Assembly: GCF_024170225.1 (NCBI RefSeq)
Contig: NZ_JALJXU010000009.1
Location: 1 to 64,000, forward strand
Length of the DNA: 64,000 nt
Source of the DNA: Streptococcus gallinaceus
GTDB taxonomy: Bacteria; Bacillota; Bacilli; Lactobacillales; Streptococcaceae
Direction: 5' to 3'
The notes below the pieces were generated by a model. The model made no database searches. It was not told the DNA's origin and saw only the letters and a list, made by a program, of their open reading frames with translations. Within the stretch, counting starts at the first letter, position 1. Every line of letters begins with the position of its first letter. Of this stretch, positions 56,933-64,000 are shown in pieces. Made by a program: the position numbers and the translations under genes.

Positions 56933-58398
56933 TAGTTGGCACCTCCAAAAATAATCGGTTGTTGCTTATGGTAATCTGTTGTGGCTTCAAATGCTGCCGC
57001 TGCTTGATAAATGATCTCTTCTGAGTATTTTGGACCAATCAACTGCAAGCCAACTGGCAAGCCATCCACAAATCCTGATGGCAAGGAAATACCGGGAAGA
57101 CCCGCCAAATTGACTGGAATGGTCAAGAGATCCGCCAAGTACATGGCAACAGGATCGTGAGTCAGGCTATCTAAATCAAAGGCAACTGTCGGTGCTGTTG
57201 GTCCCAAAATCAAGTCATAGTCCGCGAAGATCTTCTCAAAATCTTGAATAATGAGGGTACGCACCTGACCAGCTTTCTTGAAGTAAGCATCGTAGTAACC
57301 AGATGACAAGCTGAAGGTTCCAAGCATGATACGGCGTTTGACCTCTTCACCAAAACCTTGGCTACGCGTATTAACGTAGATTTCTTCTAGATTCGTCGCA
57401 TCCTCAGCACGGAAACCATAGCGGATACCGTCAAAGCGTTGCAAGTTAGAGGAGGCTTCAGATGAGGCGATGATGTAGTAAACCGCAACGCCATACTTGC
57501 TATGTGGCAGGCTAACTTCTTCAACCACAGCTCCTAGTTTTTCAAAATGCTTGGCCGCTGCTAGGATATTTTCCTTGATTTTTGGATCAATACCCTCTCC
57601 CAAATATTCTTTGGGAAGAGCGATTTTCATTTCTTTGATATCTTGACCAATTTTTGACGTGTAATCCGCAATTTCAAGAGGAGCCGAAGTCGCATCCTTG
57701 GCATCTTTTCCAGCAATCACATTGAGCAGTTGCGCATTTTCTTCAACCGTTGGAGCAAATGGACCAATCTGGTCAAGAGACGAACCAAAAGCAATCAAGC
57801 CAAAACGAGAAACTGTGCCGTAAGTTGGTTTGAGACCAACGATACCATTAAAGGCTGCTGGTTGACGGATAGAACCGCCCGTATCTGAACCCAGTGACAA
57901 ACGAACTTGACCAGACGCAACAGCTGCAGCTGAACCACTGGATGACCCACCAGGAACCTTGGTTTGATCCCAAGCATTTTTCGTAGCACCAAAGTAAGAA
58001 GTTTCACCAGAACTACCCATGGCAAACTCGTCCATGTTGGTCTTTCCGATGACAATCATGTCCTTTGTATAGGCATTGGCAACGGCTGTTGCATCAAAGA
58101 TTGGCTCGTAGTTGTAGAGCATTTTTGAGGCTGCTGTTGTCAAAATTCCTTTCGTCGAGATATTATCTTTGACCGCAAGCGGAATTCCTGCCATGACATT
58201 GTCGGCATCGATTCCTTTTTCGTCCAAAGCCGCAGCTTGCGCTAAGGCAGCTTCTTCTGCAATAGTAACGAAAGAACCAATAGCTTCCTCACGTTTTTTA
58301 ATATCTGAAAGTGTTTCTTGGGTTAACTCAACCGCAGAAATTTCTTTAGAAACCAAAAGTTCGTGCAGTTCTGAGATAGTTTTATGATTTAAAGACAT
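56932..58398 (-). CDS. gatA: Asp/Glu-tRNA amidotransferase subunit A
   Basis: The 488-aa amidase releases ammonia from glutamine for GatB. The amidase-signature Ser-Ser-Lys triad is visible in [20 protein letters not shown] and [14 protein letters not shown]. It is joined by TAATG overlaps to gatC before it and gatB after it. Confidence 0.96.
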   Translation of the reverse strand: MSLNHKTISELHELLVSKEISAVELTQETLSDIKKREEAIGSFVTIAEEAALAQAAALDEKGIDADNVMAGIPLAVKDNISTKGILTTAASKMLYNYEPIFDATAVANAYTKDMIVIGKTNMDEFAMGSSGETSYFGATKNAWDQTKVPGGSSSGSAAAVASGQVRLSLGSDTGGSIRQPAAFNGIVGLKPTYGTVSRFGLIAFGSSLDQIGPFAPTVEENAQLLNVIAGKDAKDATSAPLEIADYTSKIGQDIKEMKIALPKEYLGEGIDPKIKENILAAAKHFEKLGAVVEEVSLPHSKYGVAVYYIIASSEASSNLQRFDGIRYGFRAEDATNLEEIYVNTRSQGFGEEVKRRIMLGTFSLSSGYYDAYFKKAGQVRTLIIQDFEKIFADYDLILGPTAPTVAFDLDSLTHDPVAMYLADLLTIPVNLAGLPGISLPSGFVDGLPVGLQLIGPKYSEEIIYQAAAAFEATTDYHKQQPIIFGGAN

Positions 58399-58700
58399 TA
58401 GGCATCTCCTCCATCTTCCAAAATGGCCGGTACCTTGATAAAGTTATTTTCTTTTTCAGGCACATTTTTAAAGAGCTCTTCACGATTTGTTCCTGCTTCC
58501 GCCACATCTGCACGCACAACTGTCTTGCGATCTGCCATGGTTGAAGTCACAGGAACTCCAGTCGTATCCACTTCATTCAACAATTCAACCATGTCGACAA
58601 TTTTCGATAGGGTCGTTGCAAATTCAGTCGTTTCCTGATCTGAAAATGCTAATTTTGATAAATTCGCTACATGACGAACTTCTTCTTCAGAAATTTTCAT
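58398..58700 (-). CDS. gatC: Asp/Glu-tRNA amidotransferase subunit C
   Basis: The 100-aa subunit has the pattern [19 protein letters not shown] and [10 protein letters not shown], the short scaffold protein that holds GatA and GatB together. It comes 30 nt after the EEP-family gene, so all four may be one transcript. Confidence 0.94.
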   Translation of the reverse strand: MKISEEEVRHVANLSKLAFSDQETTEFATTLSKIVDMVELLNEVDTTGVPVTSTMADRKTVVRADVAEAGTNREELFKNVPEKENNFIKVPAILEDGGDA

Positions 58701-58730
58701 TTTATATTCCTTTCAATCCTACTGACTAGG

Positions 58731-59807
58731 TTAATCTTTTTTCAAATAAAAACGCATCTCAACAGGATCATGATCCGAGTAGGCATAACCTGTTTTTAAC
58801 AAATGGTAATCCGTTACCGCCACATTGTCTGAGATGATAAAGCCATCCACTGTTACTGTAAATGTCCGGCCGACTTGATAGGCTTCATTGGCATCACGTA
58901 CCGAATGCCCCAGTGACAAGCGCTGCGCGTCCGTCAGCCCATCCATTGCTAGAGAAAAATGTTCTCCCAAGGCCTTTCTAGGAAAGGCAGCTGTCCAAGA
59001 ACGCCCACCAGGATTTTCTCCCTCTGCCGCCTCCAAATCATGGTTCAAGTCACCACCTACGATGATATAATCTCCCTTGGCATAAGCTGATTCCATCTCA
59101 TCCGTCAGCATTTTCATCTGACCGTTTCGTACATTTTTATCCTGACTATAGGCAGACAGATGGACATTGATGAGGACCAATTCCTTGTCATTTTCCACCG
59201 CAAACCGCTGGACACTATAGGCACGATCCAAGTCAAAAAACTTACTAAATCCATTGCTAATGGGCAAACTCCGTCTTTGAGCAGACTTGATACCTGTCTT
59301 GGCAAAAGTCGCCAAACCAGACCGATTTTTACCATGAGGTTGCCCTAGGGGATAAAAGAGAAAACTGGAATCATAATTTACTGCAAAAGTTGAACTTTGC
59401 TTTTTCAAGTGTTCTTGCAAAAGACCGTATTGATTGACATTGTAGGACCGCGTACCAGCTAAATCAACTTCCTGAAAAAGTGAAAAATCAGGATTTTCCT
59501 TGGACACCATTTCCCCAATCGCATCCAAAGTCTGCTGCACACTAGTCTCACTTTTAGCCCAGGAAGATTTGCCACCATCCATAAAAAAAGAAAAATCAGG
59601 CAAATAAGCTCCAAACCCAACATTGTAGGTCATGATAGAGTAATCTTTCTCCGCCTCTAATTCACTATCCTTCCCTTTTTGCACAATTTGCAAGGCTTGA
59701 TGATCAGGAATTCTATGGTAATCTAGAAATACATAGGCTATGTAAGAGCCAACGAGCAGTAAAAGTACAAAAATCAGGTTTCTCAGCCACCTAACAATTC
59801 CTTTCAC
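58731..59807 (-). CDS. Membrane-anchored endonuclease/exonuclease/phosphatase (EEP) family protein
   Basis: The 358-aa protein has an N-terminal TM anchor (about 6-27, LIFVLLLLVGSYIAYVF) and an extracytoplasmic EEP domain with YNVGFGAY, FQEVDLAG, INVHLSAYSQD, GGDLNHDLE and the terminal SDHDPVEM; these are the metal and catalytic motifs of the DNase I/sphingomyelinase superfamily. The substrate is unassigned. AGGAGG lies 5 nt before GTG 59807, which is a better start than the ATG at 59831. Confidence 0.86.
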   Translation of the reverse strand: MKGIVRWLRNLIFVLLLLVGSYIAYVFLDYHRIPDHQALQIVQKGKDSELEAEKDYSIMTYNVGFGAYLPDFSFFMDGGKSSWAKSETSVQQTLDAIGEMVSKENPDFSLFQEVDLAGTRSYNVNQYGLLQEHLKKQSSTFAVNYDSSFLFYPLGQPHGKNRSGLATFAKTGIKSAQRRSLPISNGFSKFFDLDRAYSVQRFAVENDKELVLINVHLSAYSQDKNVRNGQMKMLTDEMESAYAKGDYIIVGGDLNHDLEAAEGENPGGRSWTAAFPRKALGEHFSLAMDGLTDAQRLSLGHSVRDANEAYQVGRTFTVTVDGFIISDNVAVTDYHLLKTGYAYSDHDPVEMRFYLKKD

Positions 59808-59892
59808 AGAAGCCTCCTTCCTTTCATACAATCTCTATTATTATACCATAAAATCAGCTAGTTGAAGACAGAACTATCCGATGAAAAAATGT

Positions 59893-59914
59893 AAAAAGCC
59901 GAGTACAGACTCGG
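59893..59914 (-). terminator. Terminator after pncA
   Basis: CCGAGT / ACTCGG 6-bp stem with a 4-nt loop, followed by CTTTTTAC on the minus strand. Confidence 0.8.
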
Positions 59915-59920
59915 TTCTCT

Positions 59921-60472
59921 CTATTCGATAATCTTAGCTCCTAGGACATGTTGAAAATGGGCTAGAGCCCAGAGATGATTTTCTTCAGTCAGACTCGCCG
60001 TCGCCGATGCAACCACCTCAATCTGATAACCTAGATTGTAGGCATCAATTGCGGTATGCAACACACAAATATCTGTCAGCACTCCTGTCAAAATAACTGT
60101 ACGGACACCCCGCTCTCGTAAACGAATATCCAAATCCGTTCCTGAAAAAGCAGAATAATGACGTTTGTCCAGCCAAAACACTTTCTCATCCTGACCATGT
60201 TGCGCATAAAAATCTGCCAAGCCCCCGTACAACTGGCGACCACTGGTCCCCATCAAGTTGTGCGGTGGAAATAGCTTGGTTTCCGGATGAAAAATATCCC
60301 CCTCATCATGACCATCAATGGCAAAAAAGATGTAGTTCCCTCGCTCAAAAGCTTCCTGTGTCACCTGAGCAATAGTCTGAGAAATAGCTTGGGCTGGCAA
60401 ACCAGCCGTCAGCTTCCCATCATCTGCCACAAAATCAAGAGTATAATCAATTGAAATCAGTGCTTTTGTCAT
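59921..60472 (-). CDS. pncA: Nicotinamidase/isochorismatase-family hydrolase
   Basis: The 183-aa cysteine hydrolase shows the family triad D9 (ISIDYT), K103 (LDKRHYSAFSGT) and C136 (TGVLTDICVLHT). It most probably converts nicotinamide to nicotinate for NAD salvage. It follows codY by 6 nt, so the two are co-transcribed, the known streptococcal codY-pncA order. Confidence 0.92.
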   Translation of the reverse strand: MTKALISIDYTLDFVADDGKLTAGLPAQAISQTIAQVTQEAFERGNYIFFAIDGHDEGDIFHPETKLFPPHNLMGTSGRQLYGGLADFYAQHGQDEKVFWLDKRHYSAFSGTDLDIRLRERGVRTVILTGVLTDICVLHTAIDAYNLGYQIEVVASATASLTEENHLWALAHFQHVLGAKIIE

Positions 60473-60478
60473 GCTTTT

Positions 60479-61267
60479 CTAATAATCTCGTTTCTTAATC
60501 TCATCAAAAATAGCTGGAATCAAGACCTTAAGATAAGTCCCCTTCATCCCCAATGAACGGCTTTCAATAATCCCTGCACTTTCAAGTTTACGAAGTGCAT
60601 TGACAATCACGGAACGTGTAATCCCGATTCGGTCTGCAATCACTGAAGCTGTCAACTGACCTTCATTGCCATTCAACTCGCCCAAAATCGCTGAAACAGC
60701 CTTCATTTCAGAATAAGAAAGTGTATTAACCGCCATGTTAACAGCTGCACGACGACGAATATTTTTCTCATCTTCTTCCCGTTGGAAGTTCAACAATTGG
60801 ATACCAACCACAGTTGCTGCAATTTCCACCAAAATCAAGTCATCTTCGCTAAATTGACCATCATTGCGCCAAATCAACAATGAACCAAAACGGATTCCTG
60901 TCACATGAATAGGAGCAAGTGTTGTCACACTGTTTGGATAGACTTCACGTGCCTCAATCGGAAAGGCTGTCAAGTCGCTCTCAATCGGCAAATTTGCTTC
61001 TGTGTCATACACAGCTGCTGCTGCATTGACAAACTCATCTGGAAAATGCTTGTTCTGGAAATAAGACTCTGTTCGATCATTGTTGAACTCATATTTCAAA
61101 CTATACCCCAACACCAAACCAGCTGAATTCACGATACAGGAATTACAGTCAATGATATCTGCCAACTGGCTCGCAATCGCATTGTAAGGTAATTCCTCTG
61201 CTAATTTTTCCTCTGAGCGTTTCAAAATAGAGGTAATGTTGCGTGTTTTTTCAAGTAATGTAACCAT
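60479..61267 (-). CDS. codY: CodY, branched-chain-amino-acid/GTP-responsive global regulator
   Basis: The 262-aa protein has an N-terminal GAF domain (about 1-155, ligand for Ile/Val/Leu) and a C-terminal winged HTH (about 200-262: [20 protein letters not shown]). It represses amino-acid, virulence and iron-uptake genes in nutrient-rich cells. A near-perfect CodY box (61327-61341) precedes its own promoter, so autoregulation is likely. Confidence 0.97.
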   Translation of the reverse strand: MVTLLEKTRNITSILKRSEEKLAEELPYNAIASQLADIIDCNSCIVNSAGLVLGYSLKYEFNNDRTESYFQNKHFPDEFVNAAAAVYDTEANLPIESDLTAFPIEAREVYPNSVTTLAPIHVTGIRFGSLLIWRNDGQFSEDDLILVEIAATVVGIQLLNFQREEDEKNIRRRAAVNMAVNTLSYSEMKAVSAILGELNGNEGQLTASVIADRIGITRSVIVNALRKLESAGIIESRSLGMKGTYLKVLIPAIFDEIKKRDY

Positions 61268-61296
61268 AATTTCCTCATTATACTATAATTGTTTCC

Positions 61297-61341
61297 AGTA
61301 TAACAAAAAACAAATTGAATTTCAACAATTATCAGAAAATT
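61297..61341 (-). promoter_or_regulatory. codY promoter with CodY box
   Basis: Minus strand TTGAAA (+ 61320-61325), 17-nt spacer, extended TGTTATACT (hexamer 61297-61302). AATTATCAGAAAATT at 61327-61341 differs from the consensus CodY box AATTTTCWGAAAATT by one base and directly abuts the -35. Confidence 0.75.
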
Positions 61342-61374
61342 AAGTATTGTTTTATTTATGCAGACAATTAAAAA

Positions 61375-61394
61375 AACTCTCCTAAAGGAGAGTT
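61375..61394 (-). terminator. Terminator after the aminotransferase gene
   Basis: AACTCTCC / GGAGAGTT 8-bp stem with a 4-nt loop and a T run on the minus strand. Confidence 0.87.
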
Positions 61395-61397
61395 GCT

Positions 61398-62612
61398 TTA
61401 GCGACGATATTGTTGCAAGAAACGCGTCATCTTTTCTTGCACTTCTGACAATTCTTCTACACGTGGCAGATAGACAACTCGGAAGTGATCTGGGTCTTTC
61501 CAGTTAAATCCACGACCGTGCACCAACATGATTTTTTCCTGTTTTAGGAAATTCAAGACAAATTGCTCATCATCATCTATGGTATACATATTGCGATCGA
61601 TTTTTGGGAAAATATACAATCCAGCTTGCGGTTTAACAGCTGACAAACCTGGAATGTTATTGATCGCTTCATAAATGAAATTCCGTTGCTCGTAGATACG
61701 ACCACCTGGTAGTAATAATTTATCAATAGACTGAACACCACCTAAAGACGTTTGTACAATATGCTGTGACAAAACATTTGAGCAAAGTCGCATGTTAGAC
61801 AACATATTCAGTCCTTCGATATAGCCCTGGACATGTTTTTTAGGACCAGACAAGACCATCCAACCAACACGGAAACCAGCAACACGGTGTGATTTTGACA
61901 GACCATTCATAGACACACAGAAGACATCCGGTGCCAAACTAGCAATGGCAATGTGCTCTCCACCATCCATTACCAAGCGGTCATAGATTTCATCCGCAAA
62001 GATAATCAAGTCATTTTGACGGGCAATCTCCACAATTTCTTCTAAGATTTCCTTTGGATACAAGGCTCCTGTTGGATTATTGGGATTGATAATGACAATC
62101 GCCTTGGTATTCGGTGTAATTTTCGACTTAATATCATCAATATCTGGATACCAGTTAGCCTCTTCATCACAGAGATAGTGCACCGCATGTCCACCACCAA
62201 GGCTAATACAAGCCGTCCACAAGGGATAATCTGGCATAGGCACCAAGACTTCATCGCCGTTATCAAGCAAGGCTTGCATAGACATCGAAATTAGCTCTGA
62301 AACACCATTTCCAAGATAAATATCATCCACATCTACATCAGGAAATTCCTTGAGTTGACAATACTGCATAATGGCTTTTCTAGCAGAAAAAATCCCTTTG
62401 GAATCCGAATACCCTTCACTATGTCGCGCATTGGTAATCAAATCACGGATGACTTCATCTGGCGCAGTAAAACCGAATTCAGCTGGATTGCCAGTATTCA
62501 AACGCAAAATTTTCTCGCCATTGGCTCGCATCCGATTGGCTTCATCCAAAACTGGTCCACGAATATCGTAGGCCACATCTTCCAATTTCATTGACTTATT
62601 AATTTCTCTCAT
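61398..62612 (-). CDS. alaT: PLP-dependent aminotransferase, AlaA/AlaT type
   Basis: The 404-aa class-I aminotransferase has NPNNPTGALYP, DEIYDRLV and the PLP-lysine motif SKSHRVAGFRVGWM (about 234-247). Its closest family is alanine (glutamate-pyruvate) transaminase, which makes alanine from pyruvate. Control by CodY is suggested by a box-like sequence inside its promoter. Divergent from the uspA-type gene. Confidence 0.9.
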   Translation of the reverse strand: MREINKSMKLEDVAYDIRGPVLDEANRMRANGEKILRLNTGNPAEFGFTAPDEVIRDLITNARHSEGYSDSKGIFSARKAIMQYCQLKEFPDVDVDDIYLGNGVSELISMSMQALLDNGDEVLVPMPDYPLWTACISLGGGHAVHYLCDEEANWYPDIDDIKSKITPNTKAIVIINPNNPTGALYPKEILEEIVEIARQNDLIIFADEIYDRLVMDGGEHIAIASLAPDVFCVSMNGLSKSHRVAGFRVGWMVLSGPKKHVQGYIEGLNMLSNMRLCSNVLSQHIVQTSLGGVQSIDKLLLPGGRIYEQRNFIYEAINNIPGLSAVKPQAGLYIFPKIDRNMYTIDDDEQFVLNFLKQEKIMLVHGRGFNWKDPDHFRVVYLPRVEELSEVQEKMTRFLQQYRR

Positions 62613-62641
62613 GGAGATTACCTCGACTTTCTATTGCTATT

Positions 62642-62670
62642 ATTTTAGCCTAATTACCAGAAAATAACAA
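62642..62670 (-). promoter_or_regulatory. alaT promoter with CodY-like box in the spacer
   Basis: Minus strand TTGTTA (+ 62665-62670), 17-nt spacer, TAAAAT (62642-62647). TATTTTCTGGTAATT (62652-62666) fills the spacer and differs from the CodY box at three positions, a position where bound CodY would block RNA polymerase. Confidence 0.55.
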
Positions 62671-62677
62671 GAAAGAG

Positions 62678-62706
62678 TTTACTTTTTTGCTGAAAAGGCT
62701 TACAAT
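62678..62706 (+). promoter_or_regulatory. Promoter of the universal stress protein gene
   Basis: TTTACT (62678-62683), 17-nt spacer, TACAAT (62701-62706), then AAAGGAGTG as ribosome-binding site before the ATG at 62736. Confidence 0.65.
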
Positions 62707-62735
62707 ATAGATATAAGTGAAAGGAGTGAAGACTT

Positions 62736-63188
62736 ATGACCCAATCTTATCACACTATTTTAGTTGCCGTTGATGGATCTGTTGGTGCAGAACTTGCCCT
62801 CCACAAAGCCATCCATGTCGCAAAGCGCAATCAAGCTCGTCTCGTTATCGCTCATGTTATTGATACACGCGCTCTTCATAATGTAGCCGCCTTTGATGCC
62901 TCTGTCTATGAAACATTAGAAGCCGAAGCCAAGGAATTGTTAGCTGAATACCAAGCAACTGCTACTGAAGCTGGGGTCGAAGATGTCTCTATCATCATCG
63001 AATTTGGTAACCCAAAAGTGCTACTAGCCGAAGACATTCCTCAACAAACAGGTGCCGACCTCATGCTACTTGGGGCAACAGGACTCAACGCCTTCGAACG
63101 CATCCTCATCGGTTCCTCATCCGAATACATCATGCGTCACGCACCAATTGATATCCTCATTGTACGCGATGGCGATAAAAGTTTATAA
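62736..63188 (+). CDS. Universal stress protein (UspA family)
   Basis: The 150-aa protein has the Usp fold with VAVDGSVGAELAL near the N terminus and the ATP-binding motif GATGLNAFERILIGSSSEYI (G2xG9xGS), which marks it as an ATP-binding UspFG-type member. The role in stress survival is general and not specific. Divergent from alaT. Confidence 0.93.
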   Translation: MTQSYHTILVAVDGSVGAELALHKAIHVAKRNQARLVIAHVIDTRALHNVAAFDASVYETLEAEAKELLAEYQATATEAGVEDVSIIIEFGNPKVLLAEDIPQQTGADLMLLGATGLNAFERILIGSSSEYIMRHAPIDILIVRDGDKSL

Positions 63189-63360
63189 GAAAGAGAGTGG
63201 GACAACAATCGTGATTTCATAGAAATCGATTTTGTCGACTTCAGATTAAAAGGTCTCCCAAACCTTCTAATCCCACCACCGCACGGTTGACTAATTGCTT
63301 GCACAACAAGGAATAAGAACATTCAGTCAACCCCTGCGTCAAATTGCTAAAATTACAAAA
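63189..63360. repeat. Dispersed intergenic repeat, longer copy
   Basis: Begins GAAAGAGAGTGGGACAAC, contains GATTTC-ATA-GAAATC, ATTAAAAGGT / ACCTTCTAAT (63245-63271) and an 8-bp inverted repeat GGTTGACT (63285-63292) / AGTCAACC (63325-63332). The first about 50 nt and last about 70 nt match the copy at 13826-13974. It is non-coding and of a kind widespread in streptococcal genomes; no transposase is present. Confidence 0.75.
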
Positions 63361-63396
63361 AAAAGAACCTAGGACTCTTGTCCTAGGTTCTTTTTT
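63361..63396. terminator. Bidirectional terminator between uspA-type and MazG-like genes
   Basis: GAACCTAGGAC / GTCCTAGGTTC 11-bp stem (63365-63375 with 63380-63390), 4-nt loop, six T residues on each strand. It is the best-preserved copy of the GAACCTAGGA hairpin. Confidence 0.92.
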
Positions 63397-63905
63397 CATC
63401 TCGAAAGTTGCTTTTCTAATTCCTTCAAAATAGCTGGCTCAGGAGCAAATTTTTCTTCCCAATCAGCTGGTTTCAAAATTTTATGGGTAACTGGGTCAAA
63501 ATGCGCCTGTCCATCTGGAAAGATTTTCCCCATATTAGCCGCATGTACAATCTCAAAAATCGGCTGTGGATCCACTCCCATCAAGGCAAAGGAACCATAA
63601 GTAAAATAGAGAATATCTATCAAGGCGTCAACCTGCCCAACCAAGGAATGCTGCGGGGCAATCTTTCCTTTGACCTTCTCAACAGCCTTATCCAAGGCCA
63701 AGTGCAGATTAGCTACAGCCTCATCAAATGCCTCCTCGCTGTCTACACTAGCACGTAAAAACTCCACCAGTTCTTCCAATTTAAAATCCGCTCGATGTGC
63801 TGCAGTTTGTGCATCAAAAGCATGCGCCACCTCTTGCGTCTGACCGTCCATGACTGCATGAAAAGCCTTGACTTGATTAAATTTCTCATCCTTACTCTGA
63901 AACAT
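63396..63905 (-). CDS. MazG-like/PRA-PH-fold protein
   Basis: The 169-aa all-helical protein has the MazG-like EEFAE/DALIDILYF pattern (LEELVEFLRAS about 45-55, VDALIDILYFTYGSFALMG about 105-123, EIVHAANMGK), suggesting a nucleotide pyrophosphohydrolase, although the exact substrate is unknown. GAGG lies 6 nt before the ATG at 63905 (MFQSKDEKF); two more ATG/GTG codons upstream (63911, 63917) are less well placed. It overlaps the end of the HAD gene by 14 nt, so the two are one operon. Confidence 0.8.
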   Translation of the reverse strand: MFQSKDEKFNQVKAFHAVMDGQTQEVAHAFDAQTAAHRADFKLEELVEFLRASVDSEEAFDEAVANLHLALDKAVEKVKGKIAPQHSLVGQVDALIDILYFTYGSFALMGVDPQPIFEIVHAANMGKIFPDGQAHFDPVTHKILKPADWEEKFAPEPAILKELEKQLSR

Positions 63906-64000
63906 GTTCATCCTCACTGACCAAGCCTGCCGCTGCTAAAGCTTGAAAAATCCCATCACGGTTGTTACTTTCTGTTACATAAGTTGCTGCCAGCTTGACC
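63892..64000 (-). CDS. C-terminal end of a Cof-type HAD hydrolase (partial)
   Basis: The minus-strand frame entering from the right edge encodes LAATYVTESNNRDGIFQALA ... SEDEHVSE and stops at TAA (63892-63894). The A-x-YVTxSNNxDGI pattern is the typical C terminus of Cof/HAD-IIB phosphatases. Only about 35 residues are inside the window. It overlaps the MazG-like gene by 14 nt. Confidence 0.75.
   Translation of the reverse strand, partial: VKLAATYVTESNNRDGIFQALAAAGLVSEDEHVSE

Overview
The window is low-GC Firmicutes DNA and almost certainly comes from a Streptococcus, most likely Streptococcus suis or a close relative. Support for this includes comFA/comFC with a competence (ComX-type) cin-box, the gmk-rpoZ-priA-fmt-rsmB-phosphatase-StkP block, mapZ-rlmL-rnpB-gpsB, recU-pbp1A, a fused HAD/cyclophilin gene, CodY, and a pyruvate-dehydrogenase-type operon whose E3 carries its own lipoyl domain. 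Species is inferred from gene content and order, not from an alignment. No prophage, integrase, transposase or CRISPR array was seen. This is mostly core chromosome with a few decayed or accessory insertions.

Layout. 1-130: two tandem strong promoters point left, out of the window, and resemble an rRNA operon promoter pair. 182-2749: hpf and the late competence genes comFC/comFA. 2815-4499: yigZ and cysK. 4489-8610: an S1-domain protein, the HAD-cyclophilin fusion and the LiaFSR envelope-stress system. 8747-18437 (minus strand): StkP kinase, its PP2C phosphatase, rsmB, fmt, priA, rpoZ and gmk, interrupted between fmt and priA by a repeat, a small P-loop kinase gene and a broken acetyltransferase gene. 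18612-21257: cold-shock protein, RNase Y, luxS. 21337-28235: a division and cell-wall cluster (mapZ, rlmL, RNase P RNA, gpsB, ypsA, recU, pbp1A). 28303-30326: rsmG and a dead YSIRK/LPXTG surface-protein gene.

30552-37386: an ECF transporter whose T and A genes are separated from a UPF0397-type S component by a small kinase, trhO and a two-gene pair of unrecognised membrane-anchored proteins. 37496-48152: lipoate ligase, the fatDCEB iron-siderophore importer, and the acoA-B-C-L 2-oxo-acid dehydrogenase operon, whose three intercistronic spacers all hold strong inverted repeats. 48385-51337: TRIC-like channel, cutC, EamA exporter and a GntR regulator. 51558-55342: galKT and divergent galR. 55493-59807: gatCAB with a membrane-anchored EEP phosphatase/nuclease. 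59921-64000: pncA, codY, an alanine-type aminotransferase, a UspA protein, a MazG-like protein and the tail of a HAD hydrolase.

Functional links. StkP, its phosphatase, MapZ, GpsB and PBP1a form one division/peptidoglycan network. LplA is placed to lipoylate the E2 and E3 lipoyl domains. CodY lies in the window together with candidate CodY boxes upstream of codY itself, the aminotransferase gene and the fat operon. Several genes (yigZ, comFA, the 33.1 kb kinase, the 34.9 kb gene, possibly rsmG) have a -10 element 6-7 nt before the ATG, so they may be translated from leaderless mRNAs. A dispersed non-coding repeat occurs at 13.8 kb and 63.2 kb, with a partial copy at 51.5 kb.
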